Counted from the stretch's first letter, positions 7,212 through 15,355 are shown. The stretch is 37,984 bases of DNA from Paraburkholderia sp. C35 (GCF_003121405.1 NZ_QBUY01000091.1:1-37984), one strand, 5' to 3'. A program made the numbers and translations. The notes: a model not told the origin generated them from the letters alone.

Positions 7212-8570
7212 TCAAACGGTCTGCGCTTTGGCCGGACCGCCACGCTGCCGGGTGGCGACGGCGAGCGTCAGCACCAGCGCGGCGGAACACAGCACGGGCA
7301 AGGCGGCAGCGTGGAACAGCTGCGCGTTGCTCCAGTTGAGCGCAATCAGTTGCCCGCCGACCAGCGGTCCGATCACCGAGCCGATCCGGCCAATGCCGAG
7401 GCTCCAGCCGATGCCCGTCGAGCGCAAGGTAGTGGGATAGAAATGTCCGGCGAGCGCGTTCACAGCCGGCTGCCCGCCGACGATGCAGAAGCCGCCCGCG
7501 AATACCGCAACCAGCAGCCACGCGAGCGCATGCGATACCGCGCCGATGGCGCCGACGCTCACCGCGCCCAGCGCGAAGCAGGCGAACAGCACGCGCACAA
7601 AACCAAATCTCTCGATGAACCAGCCGAGCAGCAGCGTGCCGATCACGCCGCCCGTCTGCAGCACCGTGCCGACGATCACGGCCGTGGACGGCGAATAGCC
7701 GGCGTCGCGCATCACGGTCGGCAGCCAGTTCGACAGGAAGTACAGGTCGATCAGATTCATGAAGCTGATGCCCCACAGGATCAGCGTGACGGGCGCACGT
7801 CCAGCGCGGAACAGTTCGGCAACGGGTGCGCCGCCATCGGCTTTTTCGCGCACGACGAGACGCGTGCCGGGACCGACGTTCAACGACGGATCGAACTTCG
7901 CCAGCCATTGCCGCGCGCGTTCGTCACGGCCCTTCAGCACGAGGAACTGCAGCGATTCGGGCAGTGCCATGAGCATCGCGAAGCCCAGCACGAGCGGCAC
8001 CGCGCCGCCGACCCAGAATACCGCGCGCCAGCCATACGCGGGAATCAGCGCGGCGCTGATGAAGCCGCCGATGGCCGCGCCCAGCGTGAAGCCGCACGAC
8101 ACCAGCATCATCCGTTTGACGCGGTGGGCGGGCGTCGAGAACTCGCCGACCAGCGCCATTGCGTTCGGCATGATGCAGCCGAGACCCAGCCCGGTGATGA
8201 AGCGCAGCGCGATCAGCGCGGGAATGGTCGACGCGAACGGCGTGGCGAGCATCGCCAGCGCAAAGAAGAACGTCGAGCCGATCAGCACGGGACGCCGCCC
8301 GATCCGGTCCGCCAGCACCGACAAGCCGAGCGCGCCAAGCAGCATGCCGAACAGGCTGGCACTGAACACCGGACCGAGCGCCGCTTTCGATACCTGCCAT
8401 TCGCCGATCACGCTCGGCGCGACGTAGCCCATCGCCTGCGCATCGAATCCGTCGATCACCAGACACAGCGCGCACAGCACGAGCAGCATCAGCTGGAATG
8501 CGGGCCGGTGCGCGTTGGCCAGCGCGCTCTCGACTTCGATCACATCGGCGGAATGGAGGGAATCGCTCAT
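7212..8570 (-). CDS. MFS transporter, aromatic acid:H+ symporter (AAHS) type
   Basis: This 452-aa protein has twelve predicted membrane helices. Helix 1 carries DGFDAQAMGYVAPSV, the acidic DGfD signature of the PcaK/BenK/MhpT branch, and the loop between helices 2 and 3 carries LADRIGRRPV. AAHS proteins import aromatic acids with protons. First position in an operon with hmgA and fahA suggests uptake of homogentisate or a related hydroxyphenyl acid; that substrate is inferred. ATG 8570 is preceded by GGAAGCGAAG and gives the usual N-terminus; the extension to 8651 is rich in Arg and unlikely. Its promoter must lie in the AT-rich segment near 8670-8720. Confidence 0.9.
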   Translation of the reverse strand: MSDSLHSADVIEVESALANAHRPAFQLMLLVLCALCLVIDGFDAQAMGYVAPSVIGEWQVSKAALGPVFSASLFGMLLGALGLSVLADRIGRRPVLIGSTFFFALAMLATPFASTIPALIALRFITGLGLGCIMPNAMALVGEFSTPAHRVKRMMLVSCGFTLGAAIGGFISAALIPAYGWRAVFWVGGAVPLVLGFAMLMALPESLQFLVLKGRDERARQWLAKFDPSLNVGPGTRLVVREKADGGAPVAELFRAGRAPVTLILWGISFMNLIDLYFLSNWLPTVMRDAGYSPSTAVIVGTVLQTGGVIGTLLLGWFIERFGFVRVLFACFALGAVSVGAIGAVSHALAWLLVAVFAGGFCIVGGQPAVNALAGHFYPTTLRSTGIGWSLGIGRIGSVIGPLVGGQLIALNWSNAQLFHAAALPVLCSAALVLTLAVATRQRGGPAKAQTV

Positions 8571-8670
8571 CTTCGCTTCCTGCATAACGAGGGAAAGGCT
8601 GCACGCGAGACGAAGCGACACGCATCGGCTAACCGACCGCTGTCGCCGCATCCCATCCCGGCAGCATGAA

Positions 8671-8715
8671 TTTACGAATAGTAAAACAGATTATGATTAG
8701 TGAAATTAACGTAAA
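8671..8715. promoter_or_regulatory. AT-rich operator/promoter candidate upstream of the transporter-hmgA-fahA operon
   Basis: The 279-bp region 8571-8849 separates divergent units, and its AT-rich core lies here. TTTAC-GAATA-GTAAA (8671-8685) is a perfect 5+5 inverted repeat. The outer TTTACG (8671-8676) also pairs with CGTAAA (8710-8715). The core contains GATTATGATTA. Such nested dyads fit a regulator binding site, but which protein binds is unknown and no unambiguous -35/-10 pair stands out. Confidence 0.45.
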
Positions 8716-8849
8716 CCCTCGGTTGAACAGGGATCGCCACACGAATGGCGAAATCCATATCAGTATTTGGTGCATGAAAGGGCGGCGGCCGCTGCTACCA
8801 TCGAGTCGTGCGGCCTCTGCCGCGATCCCCCTCCGCTCTCCACGCATTC

Positions 8850-9680
8850 ATGATTCCGTTGACCATTTCCGAACTCGTCGAACGCGCTTCCACTCACCCG
8901 TTTCTCGGCGAGCATCTGAGGATGGGCAGCGGCGCACGCAGCGGCGAGGCGATTGCCACTTACGGCGACGTCGAGCTGGGCAGCAGTTACGAGCCGATCT
9001 TCGACATCACGGTGCATGCGCTCGCGCAGTCGCTGTCGTCGTCGCCGGACAGTGCGGACCGTTTCGGCGATGAACTCGGCGTCCAGGCGATCACGCAGCT
9101 GGTCGACGGCACGCCGCTAGACAGCTTCGATCCGTTCGATCACGTCCCCGACGATCAGCAACTGGTCGCGCTCGACCGCATGTCGCGCGCGATGCACGCG
9201 ATCAATTTCTTCGGTCCGCAGCGGCACGGCCTGCTGTTCCTGCGCGTGCACGAGCGCCTGCTGAAAAGCGTGCGCTACGATCACGGCAGACATTTCTCGG
9301 CTGTGCTGATGTCGTTTGGGTTGAATCCGTCGCGGGTCGTGATCGAGCTGCCGCCGGCAGCCGTCGCGCATAAGACGTTTCTTGGCTATCTGACCAAGAG
9401 CTATCAGCACTATGGATTCAAGGTCGCGGGGAATCTGCCCAATGCAGGACAGATCCTGTCCGTGTCGGAGATGGCAAGACTGGATTTCGTGAAGATGGAC
9501 GCCGCGTCGGCGTTGCGCGATTCGATGGTGAAGCCGTTGGTCAGCTATGCGAATCGGCTAAAAATTCCGTTGATCTTCAATCGCGTGACAACGGAAGCGC
9601 AGTTCGATGCGCTTCAGCAATACGACGTGCGCTTCGTGCAGGGATCCTTGTTCGTCGTGCACGAGAACCGGACGGCCTGA
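8850..9680 (+). CDS. EAL-domain protein, probably catalytically inactive
   Basis: This is a 276-aa cytoplasmic protein with a single EAL-like fold and no GGDEF or sensor domain. The YEPIFDI start of an EAL domain is recognisable near residue 50. The following signature reads HAL instead of EAL, so the metal-binding glutamate is missing. Later metal-site motifs such as N-x-S and D-D-F-G are also not recognisable; NPSRVVIELP retains the strand with its glutamate. C-terminal DFVKMD and a VQGSLF ending replace the usual QGY. It therefore probably senses or scaffolds rather than degrading c-di-GMP. ATG 8850 is preferred over GTG 8808, though neither has a good ribosome binding site. It converges with the IclR gene, with 6 bp between stops. 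Confidence 0.75.
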   Translation: MIPLTISELVERASTHPFLGEHLRMGSGARSGEAIATYGDVELGSSYEPIFDITVHALAQSLSSSPDSADRFGDELGVQAITQLVDGTPLDSFDPFDHVPDDQQLVALDRMSRAMHAINFFGPQRHGLLFLRVHERLLKSVRYDHGRHFSAVLMSFGLNPSRVVIELPPAAVAHKTFLGYLTKSYQHYGFKVAGNLPNAGQILSVSEMARLDFVKMDAASALRDSMVKPLVSYANRLKIPLIFNRVTTEAQFDALQQYDVRFVQGSLFVVHENRTA

Positions 9681-9686
9681 GACTCC

Positions 9687-10502
9687 TTATGGGCTGTCGC
9701 CCAGGCGACGCGCCAGCGCTTTGAGACGCGGCGCGACGCGCTCCCTGAACACGCTCTCCCCCATCGACGACGCCGGGCCGCTGCAGCTCAGCACCAGCAG
9801 ACGCCCGTCGCGCGGATCGCTGAACGGCACGGCGACGGCGTTCACATCGTCGTGCCAGTCGCGGAACGAATAGCAGCAGCCTTCTTCTGCGTAAGTCCCG
9901 ATTTCCTTTTGCGCCTGCGCGACCAGTTCGTCGCCTTCATCGCCGGCTGCCCGTTGCAGTTCGACGAGCAGCGCGGTACGCACGTCGGCGGGCTGGACGG
10001 CGAGATACGCGCGGCCCATCGAGCTTGTCAGCATCGACAGTTTCGAGCCGGAGGCAAGGCCGAGCGTGAGGGCCGTCTCGCTGCGGATCGTCTCCAGATA
10101 GATCATGTCGAGTCCGTCGCGGCATCCAAGCGACACGGCCGCGCCGACCTCGCGCGCGAAGTTGCGCATGTGCGGGCGCGCGAGTTCGAGCGTATCGGTG
10201 CCCGACAGCAGCGCGAAACCGAGCGACAGCACGCCCGCGTCGAGCGCGTACTTGCCGAGCGTTTCGTCGAAGCGCAGATAGCCGAGCACGGTGAGCGTGT
10301 ACGCGAGCCGGTTCACCGTCGCTTTCGGCAAGCCCGTGCGCTCGACGAAATCGCGATTGCCAAGCAAGGTCTCGCCCGGCCGGAACGCGCGCAGCAGATC
10401 CAGACCGCGCGCCAGCGCGACGACGAACTTGCGCTCGTCGACGGGTTCGGACACACCCGCCGAGACGGATGTTGGGGAAGTTGTGGATGCAGGTTTGGAC
10501 AT
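9687..10502 (-). CDS. IclR-family transcriptional regulator
   Basis: This 271-aa regulator has an N-terminal winged helix-turn-helix at about residues 25-90, including FVERTGLPKATVNRLAYTL. A C-terminal IclR effector-binding domain follows (about 100-265), with MIYLETIRSETAL and SMGRAYLA. It is divergent from gcdH, with a 121-bp shared region carrying a perfect palindrome, so control of glutaryl-CoA dehydrogenase (lysine or dicarboxylate catabolism) is the simplest reading. Control of the nearby hmg operon cannot be excluded. The effector is unknown. The N-terminal 20 residues are Ser/Thr-rich and probably disordered. Confidence 0.9.
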   Translation of the reverse strand: MSKPASTTSPTSVSAGVSEPVDERKFVVALARGLDLLRAFRPGETLLGNRDFVERTGLPKATVNRLAYTLTVLGYLRFDETLGKYALDAGVLSLGFALLSGTDTLELARPHMRNFAREVGAAVSLGCRDGLDMIYLETIRSETALTLGLASGSKLSMLTSSMGRAYLAVQPADVRTALLVELQRAAGDEGDELVAQAQKEIGTYAEEGCCYSFRDWHDDVNAVAVPFSDPRDGRLLVLSCSGPASSMGESVFRERVAPRLKALARRLGDSP

Positions 10503-10523
10503 GGGGTGCTACACTCAACCGTC

Positions 10524-10555
10524 GTTTTGCAAAACATTGTTTCGCAGAGCGGAAC
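10524..10555. promoter_or_regulatory. Palindromic operator between the IclR gene and gcdH
   Basis: GTTTTGCAAAAC at 10524-10535 is a perfect 12-bp palindrome. A related half-site, GTTTCGC, follows at 10539-10545 in direct orientation 15 bp on, and GGAAC ends the block at 10555. It is the only dyad of this quality in the 121-bp divergent region and is the natural candidate site for the adjacent IclR protein. Confidence 0.6.
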
Positions 10556-10623
10556 TCAAGTCAAGTGTGAGACCGGATCGAGGCACGACATGCCCTATGC
10601 CGGTCGGTATAGGAGATACGTCC

Positions 10624-11814
10624 ATGGCAGCCGCCGCACAGTTCAATTGGGAAGATCCGCTGCTCCTGAACCAGCAGCTCACGGAAGAAGAACGCATGGT
10701 GCGCGACGCCGCGCAGGCGTACGCGCAGGACAAGCTCGCGCCGCGCGTGCTCGAAGCATTCCGTCACGAGAAGACGGACGCGACGATCTTTCGCGAAATG
10801 GGCGAACTGGGCCTGCTCGGCCCGACCATTCCCGAGCAGTACGGCGGCCCCGGCCTCAACTACGTCAGCTACGGGCTGATCGCGCGCGAAGTGGAACGCG
10901 TCGATTCGGGCTATCGCTCGATGATGTCGGTACAGTCGTCGCTGGTGATGGTCCCGATCTTCGAATTCGGCTCCGACGCGCAGAAAGACAAGTATCTGCC
11001 GAAGCTCGCTTCAGGCGAATGGATCGGCTGCTTCGGGCTGACCGAGCCGAACCACGGCTCCGATCCGGGCAGCATGGTCACGCGGGCGAAGAAGGTTGAC
11101 GGCGGCTATTCGCTGTCGGGTTCGAAGATGTGGATCACCAACTCGCCGATCGCGGACGTGTTCGTCGTGTGGGCGCAGCTCGACACCGACGGCAAGGACG
11201 AGATTCGCGGCTTCATTCTCGAGAAAGGCTGGAAGGGCTTGAGCGCGCCGGCGATCCACGGCAAGGTCGGCCTGCGTGCGTCGATCACCGGCGAGATCGT
11301 GCTCGATGAAGTGTTCGTGCCGGAAGAAAACCTGATGCCGGGCGTAAAGGGCTTGCGTGGTCCGTTCACCTGCCTGAACTCGGCGCGCTATGGCATTGCA
11401 TGGGGCGCGCTCGGCGCCGCGGAAGCGTGCTGGCACACCGCGCGTCAGTACACGCTCGACCGCAAGCAGTTCGGCCGTCCGCTCGCCGCGAACCAGCTGA
11501 TCCAGAAAAACCTCGCCGACATGCAGACGGAAATCACGCTCGGCCTGCAAGGCGTGCTGCGTTTGGGCCGCATGAAAGACGAAGGCACGGCCGCCGTCGA
11601 AATCACATCGATCATGAAGCGCAATTCGTGCGGCAAGTCGCTCGACATCGCGCGCATGGCGCGTGACATGCTGGGCGGCAACGGCATTTCGGACGAGTTC
11701 GGCGTGGCGCGGCATCTGGTGAATCTGGAAGTCGTGAACACGTACGAAGGCACGCACGATATTCACGCGCTGATTCTCGGACGCGCGCAAACGGGGATTC
11801 AGGCGTTCTTCTGA
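10624..11814 (+). CDS. gcdH: Glutaryl-CoA dehydrogenase
   Basis: This 396-aa FAD enzyme oxidatively decarboxylates glutaryl-CoA to crotonyl-CoA, passing electrons to ETF. The acyl-CoA dehydrogenase fold is complete: IGCFGLTEPNHGSDPGSM and WITNSPIADVFVVWA in the middle domain, and LGGNGISDEFGVARH in the C-terminal helical domain. Glu375, in NTYEGTHDIHALILGRA, is the catalytic base, and that sequence is specific to glutaryl-CoA dehydrogenases. ATG 10624 follows TAGGAGATACG, a good ribosome binding site. It is divergent from the IclR gene and ends before a bidirectional terminator. Confidence 0.96.
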   Translation: MAAAAQFNWEDPLLLNQQLTEEERMVRDAAQAYAQDKLAPRVLEAFRHEKTDATIFREMGELGLLGPTIPEQYGGPGLNYVSYGLIAREVERVDSGYRSMMSVQSSLVMVPIFEFGSDAQKDKYLPKLASGEWIGCFGLTEPNHGSDPGSMVTRAKKVDGGYSLSGSKMWITNSPIADVFVVWAQLDTDGKDEIRGFILEKGWKGLSAPAIHGKVGLRASITGEIVLDEVFVPEENLMPGVKGLRGPFTCLNSARYGIAWGALGAAEACWHTARQYTLDRKQFGRPLAANQLIQKNLADMQTEITLGLQGVLRLGRMKDEGTAAVEITSIMKRNSCGKSLDIARMARDMLGGNGISDEFGVARHLVNLEVVNTYEGTHDIHALILGRAQTGIQAFF

Positions 11815-11835
11815 CGCGCTCAGGTTCACGCCACA

Positions 11836-11869
11836 AAAAAGCCCGCGTTCGTGAGAACACGGGCTTTTT
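11836..11869. terminator. Bidirectional intrinsic terminator
   Basis: Arms 11836-11850 and 11855-11869 pair over 15 bp with one mismatch, around a GTGA loop and flanked by A5 and T5. It lies between the convergent gcdH and peroxiredoxin genes. Confidence 0.88.
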
Positions 11870-11895
11870 GTTTGCGCCAGATACGCCGTAAAAGC

Positions 11896-12534
11896 TTACT
11901 TGTTCGGCTGCGGCGTCATGCGCAGATACGGACGCAGCGCCTTGTAGCCCTTCGGGAACTTGCGCTTGATCTCTTCCTCGTCCTTCAGCGACGGCACGAT
12001 GACCACATCGTCGCCATGCTTCCAGTTGCCGGGCGTCGCGACCTGATAGTTGTCCGTCAGTTGCAGCGAGTCGATCACGCGCAGCACTTCGTCGAAATTT
12101 CGGCCCGTGCTCGCCGGATACGTGATGATCAGGCGAACCTTCTTGCTCGGATCGATGATGAAAAGCGAGCGGACCGTCAACGTGGCGTTCGCATTCGGGT
12201 GGATCATGTCGTACAGTTCCGACACCTTGCGGTCGCCGTCAGCGAGAATCGGGAAGCCGACGCTCGCAGCCTGCGTCTCGTTGATGTCCTTGATCCATTC
12301 GCTGTGCGATTCCTTGCTGTCGACGGACAATGCGATCGTCTTCACGTTGCGCTTCTCGAACTCGCTCGCGAGCTTCGCGGTCAGACCGAGTTCCGTCGTG
12401 CAGACAGGCGTGAAGTCGGCCGGGTGCGAGAACAGGACGCCCCAGCTGTCGCCCAGCCATTCGTGGAACCTGATACGGCCAATGCTCGACTCCTGCTCGA
12501 AATCGGGTGCGACATCGCCAAGACGTAGACTCAT
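11896..12534 (-). CDS. 1-Cys peroxiredoxin (Prx6 type)
   Basis: This 212-aa cytoplasmic thiol peroxidase reduces peroxides. The active-site signature PADFTPVCT places the peroxidatic cysteine at residue 45. No resolving cysteine is visible in the C-terminal half, and length plus the tail RKFPKGYKALRPYLRMTPQ match the Prx6/1-Cys group. A conserved arginine is found in VRLIITYPASTGRNFDEVLRV. ATG 12534 follows AGGAG by eight bases. It is a single-gene unit converging with gcdH. No OxyR site can be claimed. Confidence 0.95.
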   Translation of the reverse strand: MSLRLGDVAPDFEQESSIGRIRFHEWLGDSWGVLFSHPADFTPVCTTELGLTAKLASEFEKRNVKTIALSVDSKESHSEWIKDINETQAASVGFPILADGDRKVSELYDMIHPNANATLTVRSLFIIDPSKKVRLIITYPASTGRNFDEVLRVIDSLQLTDNYQVATPGNWKHGDDVVIVPSLKDEEEIKRKFPKGYKALRPYLRMTPQPNK

Positions 12535-12934
12535 GGTGCAGCTCCTTGAAGTTGTTCGAATGATTCGGATTCGCCCGTCCGCCGGACGAGGGGTTCAAAT
12601 TAGAGCATACGGGACGAGGCCGTGCACCTCTAACGAACATTGGCAGCAACGCTTATCTGGTTTTGTAATTTTCTCGCCGATGTACGAAACTTAACGGGAC
12701 AGATCAACTCCATCAAACGATGGCGTGCTCTGCAATACAGGGAGCGGGACAGGTCGGAGCAGGCAAGATGAAACGTCTGTGACGTTCGGGAACGCTTCAT
12801 GCGACCGCGTTCAGATAACTGCGTGCACTGCGCGCAGCCCATGAGCGCACGGTCGGTCGTAAGGTCTGCTGGCTCGCCAGCGGACGTTTCTTTGGTTTAC
12901 GATTCACGCGTTACGTGCACGAAGGGAGCAGTCA
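12535..12934. other. Intergenic region, peroxiredoxin gene to DUF883 gene
   Basis: These 400 bp separate two divergent genes and must contain both promoters. I find no RNA gene, repeat or convincing small gene. The only clear signal is an AAGGGAG ribosome binding site just before ATG 12935. Confidence 0.6.
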
Positions 12935-13237
12935 ATGTCGGAAGTCAACAAGGAGAGATTGATGTCGGATATCAAAACCGTACTCGCAGACGCGGAAGAT
13001 CTGCTGAAGCAGGCCGCGAGCGCCACGGGCGAACGCGCTTCTGAGCTGCGCGAGACGGCGCTCTCGCGTCTCAAGCAGGCGAAGGAAAAGGCAGCCGACG
13101 TGCAGGTCGTGGTGGTCGAGAAAGGCAAAAAGGCCGCTCGCGCCACCGACGATTACGTCCACGAACATCCGTGGGCATCGATCGGCATTGCAGCCGGTGT
13201 CGGCGTGCTGGTCGGCTTGCTCATCAACCGCAAGTAA
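12935..13237 (+). CDS. DUF883 family protein (ElaB/YqjD-like)
   Basis: This 100-aa protein has a long amphipathic helical region rich in Ala, Glu and Lys (about residues 5-65). HEHPWASIGIAAGVGVLVGLLINRK then forms a C-terminal membrane helix with glycine spacing. That is the tail-anchored architecture of the ElaB/YqjD/YgaM family, inner-membrane proteins that can bind ribosomes in stationary phase in E. coli. AAGGGAG precedes ATG 12935; a second in-frame ATG at 12962 lacks this support. The next gene starts 160 bp downstream and encodes a YqjE-like protein, the same order as yqjD-yqjE in E. coli. Confidence 0.92.
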   Translation: MSEVNKERLMSDIKTVLADAEDLLKQAASATGERASELRETALSRLKQAKEKAADVQVVVVEKGKKAARATDDYVHEHPWASIGIAAGVGVLVGLLINRK

Positions 13238-13397
13238 CGCGGCAGTTGACGGAGCAGCAAGCAGACGCAACAAGCAACGCGCGTGAAGCCGCCGGCTGCG
13301 TAGCACAGCGGCCGGTTCGCTTCGCTGACAAGCGGACGGGCGCGCGCGCCCTGTCCGCGCCTTCTTCGCGCACCCTCGCGCGCAACACGCTTAAGCC

Positions 13398-13781
13398 ATG
13401 ATCGATACACAAACGCAGAGCGGGGACCGCGGGCCATTGCGGCGCATTCTCAGTTCGTTCTTTTCGATCCTGCAAACGCGGCTCGAACTGATCGGCATCG
13501 AGCTGGCCGAAGAAAAAGACCGGCTGCTGATGGTGCTGTTCATGGGCCTCGCCGCCATGATGCTGGCGACGATGGCGCTCATCGCGCTGACCGCGCTGGT
13601 CGCGATTGCGTTCTGGGACACTTACCGCTGGCAGGCACTGGCAGGCATCACGATCGTCTATGCAGTCGCGGCCATCGGCTGTGCGCTGCGCGCGCGCAGC
13701 GGTTTGCGCAATGCGCCGATGATCTTCGAAGCCACGCTCAACGAGTTCGAGAAAGATCGCGAGATCTTCCGTAAGCGCTGA
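13398..13781 (+). CDS. YqjE/holin superfamily III-like membrane protein
   Basis: This 127-aa protein has two closely spaced membrane helices (about residues 43-70 and 78-97). They are flanked by an amphipathic N-terminal helix (FFSILQTRLELIGIELAEEK) and a cytoplasmic tail. The pattern matches the YqjE family (often called phage holin family), which accompanies DUF883 genes in proteobacteria; there is no sign of a real phage. It is probably an inner-membrane stress or stationary-phase protein of unknown activity. It sits between the DUF883 gene and a third small membrane-associated gene. Confidence 0.88.
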   Translation: MIDTQTQSGDRGPLRRILSSFFSILQTRLELIGIELAEEKDRLLMVLFMGLAAMMLATMALIALTALVAIAFWDTYRWQALAGITIVYAVAAIGCALRARSGLRNAPMIFEATLNEFEKDREIFRKR

Positions 13782-13840
13782 ACACTGCGCACCTGTTGCC
13801 GCCATCTATTCCGCCTACCGATTCCGATCAAAGCGATTCT

Positions 13841-14329
13841 ATGAGCCAGGTCCATTCCGATAACGCCTATCGCAGCCGCCGACCGACCGCCAAAGATCTG
13901 AGCGCGCCGCATCTGCGCGCCTTGCGCAAGGAACTGCTGATCGTGCGCGCGGACGTCGAACGCATGGAACTCGCACAGGCCACCCTCGAACTGCGCAGCG
14001 CCGTCACGCATTTCAGCTGGCTCAAGTTCATCGTGCCGGGTTTTGCTGGCTCGATGCCGTGGGCACGCAAGCGCGGCGTTGCTGCGGGCGGGATCGGCGC
14101 GCTGCTGAAGGAGTATCCGCTGATCAGTTCGATCGCTTCGCTGGTGCTCGCCAAACCGATCCGCAACACCGTGTTCGCGACCGCAAAGCCGGTGTTCAAG
14201 TGGGGCAGCGTCGGCCTCGCCGCGTGGGAGGCGTATCGGATCTACCAGCAGGTGAAGCGCGAGTCGGGCAAGACTACGGGTTCGACTGCCGCCGTAAGAT
14301 CCGATGATGCCGATATGAGTCCGCCCTGA
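13841..14329 (+). CDS. Conserved hypothetical protein, third gene of the DUF883-YqjE cluster (possibly DUF3318)
   Basis: This 162-aa protein has a charged N-terminal half with coiled-coil character (LRALRKELLIVRADVERMELAQATLEL). Moderately hydrophobic segments follow around WLKFIVPGFAGSM and YPLISSIASLVLAKPI. It occupies the position of YqjK in the E. coli cluster but is longer; I associate it with DUF3318 from memory only. ATG 13841 is chosen over an upstream TTG at 13796, which would add a short Pro/Ser/Asp-rich leader. Function is unknown; the context suggests an envelope or stationary-phase role shared with its two upstream neighbours. Confidence 0.7.
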   Translation: MSQVHSDNAYRSRRPTAKDLSAPHLRALRKELLIVRADVERMELAQATLELRSAVTHFSWLKFIVPGFAGSMPWARKRGVAAGGIGALLKEYPLISSIASLVLAKPIRNTVFATAKPVFKWGSVGLAAWEAYRIYQQVKRESGKTTGSTAAVRSDDADMSPP

Positions 14330-14374
14330 TCGGGCCTCAAATCGTTTTCTTTCATCACATCGCTCTTTCATCAT

Positions 14375-14806
14375 CTATCGCGCGCTCCAGCAATCGTCGG
14401 AGTCGGTGCTTGCCGGGCCGCGGTTGGACTTTGCGCCCGTCGCGTCGAGTATGAAGGTGCCGCATAAGTCGTCGGCCATCGGGCCGCTGTCCAGCGGCTG
14501 CGCTTCCAGCGCATAGCCACCGTTCGAATCGTCGGCGGGCAAGATTCGCAGCCGATAGACCGCCCTTCCTCCTTGCGGCGCCTGATCGAGACCGGATGGT
14601 AACGACGCACCGTCCACATGAGCAGCCGACTCGGCAAACTGCGCCGCGCGATAAAGCGCCGACGCTGCATCCGTTCTGTGCGCTTTCGCGATATGGCTGC
14701 GATAGGACGGAATCGCGAATGCAGCAAGTGTTGCCGCGATCGCCAGCGCGACGATCAGTTCGAGCAGCGAAAACGCGAGCGTGCCAGGTTTCGTGAGGAC
14801 GTGCAT
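14375..14806 (-). CDS. pilE: Type IV minor pilin, PilE-like
   Basis: This 143-aa product has an 11-residue leader and a class III prepilin signal, FSLLELIVALAIAATLAAFAIPSYR, with Glu at +5. Residue -1 is Ala rather than the usual Gly. Two cysteines near the C-terminus (DLCG and DDCW) would close the D-loop disulfide of PilE-type pilins. It would be cleaved by PilD and built into a type IV pilus at the inner membrane. It is the last gene of the fimT-pilV-pilW-pilX-pilE operon, 15 bp after pilX. The assignment as minor pilin rather than major subunit rests on the operon. Confidence 0.85.
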   Translation of the reverse strand: MHVLTKPGTLAFSLLELIVALAIAATLAAFAIPSYRSHIAKAHRTDAASALYRAAQFAESAAHVDGASLPSGLDQAPQGGRAVYRLRILPADDSNGGYALEAQPLDSGPMADDLCGTFILDATGAKSNRGPASTDSDDCWSAR

Positions 14807-14821
14807 TGCTTATCTGTTTCC

Positions 14822-15355
14822 TCAGAATGGGCGCGCAGTAACGCGACGCCAATGCTTTTCGACCTTACCGCCGTCAATCACCATCTGCAGTTGCAGCCAC
14901 GCCTGCGAATCCACATTGCGGCCGTAGCCTCGCGCGGTGATGAGAAAGGCCTGTTTGTTCACGCGGTTCGTCAGTTGCCAGCTTTCGATCAGGCACTGCG
15001 GCGCGCGAAACGATAGCGTTGCAGGCCACGATGCAAAGGCTGCAACCGCATTGGATTCGAACGTCGCCTGCGACTTCCAGCCGGTGGGTTCGCTGTTCAC
15101 AACCGTCATGCTCACGAGTGCGCCGCCGATCACGCCGCGTGCACATGTCGTCAGCGCAGCATCTGCTGCGTGCAGCGCGATCAGATGATCAGCCATGCCT
15201 GCTGCGTTTCGCGCGGCAACCACTGTCTGCTCGAACCATGCTGCCGACGTCGCGAGCATCATCGCTGCAATCAGCAGCACGACGGGCAGCGCGATGCCCT
15301 GTTCACGGATATGCGGATGCCGACGTCGGTGCTGTCTGCCATGCGCAGTCGTCAT
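14822..15355 (-). CDS. pilX: Type IV pilus assembly protein PilX
   Basis: This 177-aa minor pilin has a 20-residue basic leader ending in EQG. Its hydrophobic helix IALPVVLLIAAMMLATSAAWFEQTVVAARN lacks Glu at +5, as is usual for PilX. The globular part has two cysteines. ATG 15355 overlaps the pilW stop (ATGA), showing translational coupling. In Pseudomonas, PilX joins PilV, PilW and PilE in a priming complex under PilY1 at the pilus tip. Confidence 0.85.
   Translation of the reverse strand: MTTAHGRQHRRRHPHIREQGIALPVVLLIAAMMLATSAAWFEQTVVAARNAAGMADHLIALHAADAALTTCARGVIGGALVSMTVVNSEPTGWKSQATFESNAVAAFASWPATLSFRAPQCLIESWQLTNRVNKQAFLITARGYGRNVDSQAWLQLQMVIDGGKVEKHWRRVTARPF

Noticed and set aside
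8629..8847. A 72-codon minus-strand frame with a hydrophobic middle upstream of the AAHS transporter
   Set aside because: It lies in the AT-rich promoter region, has no ribosome binding site and no relation to known small proteins.
13398..13781. Phage remnant suggested by the holin-type name of this protein
   Set aside because: The YqjE-like family is chromosomal and accompanies DUF883 genes; no other phage gene is present.
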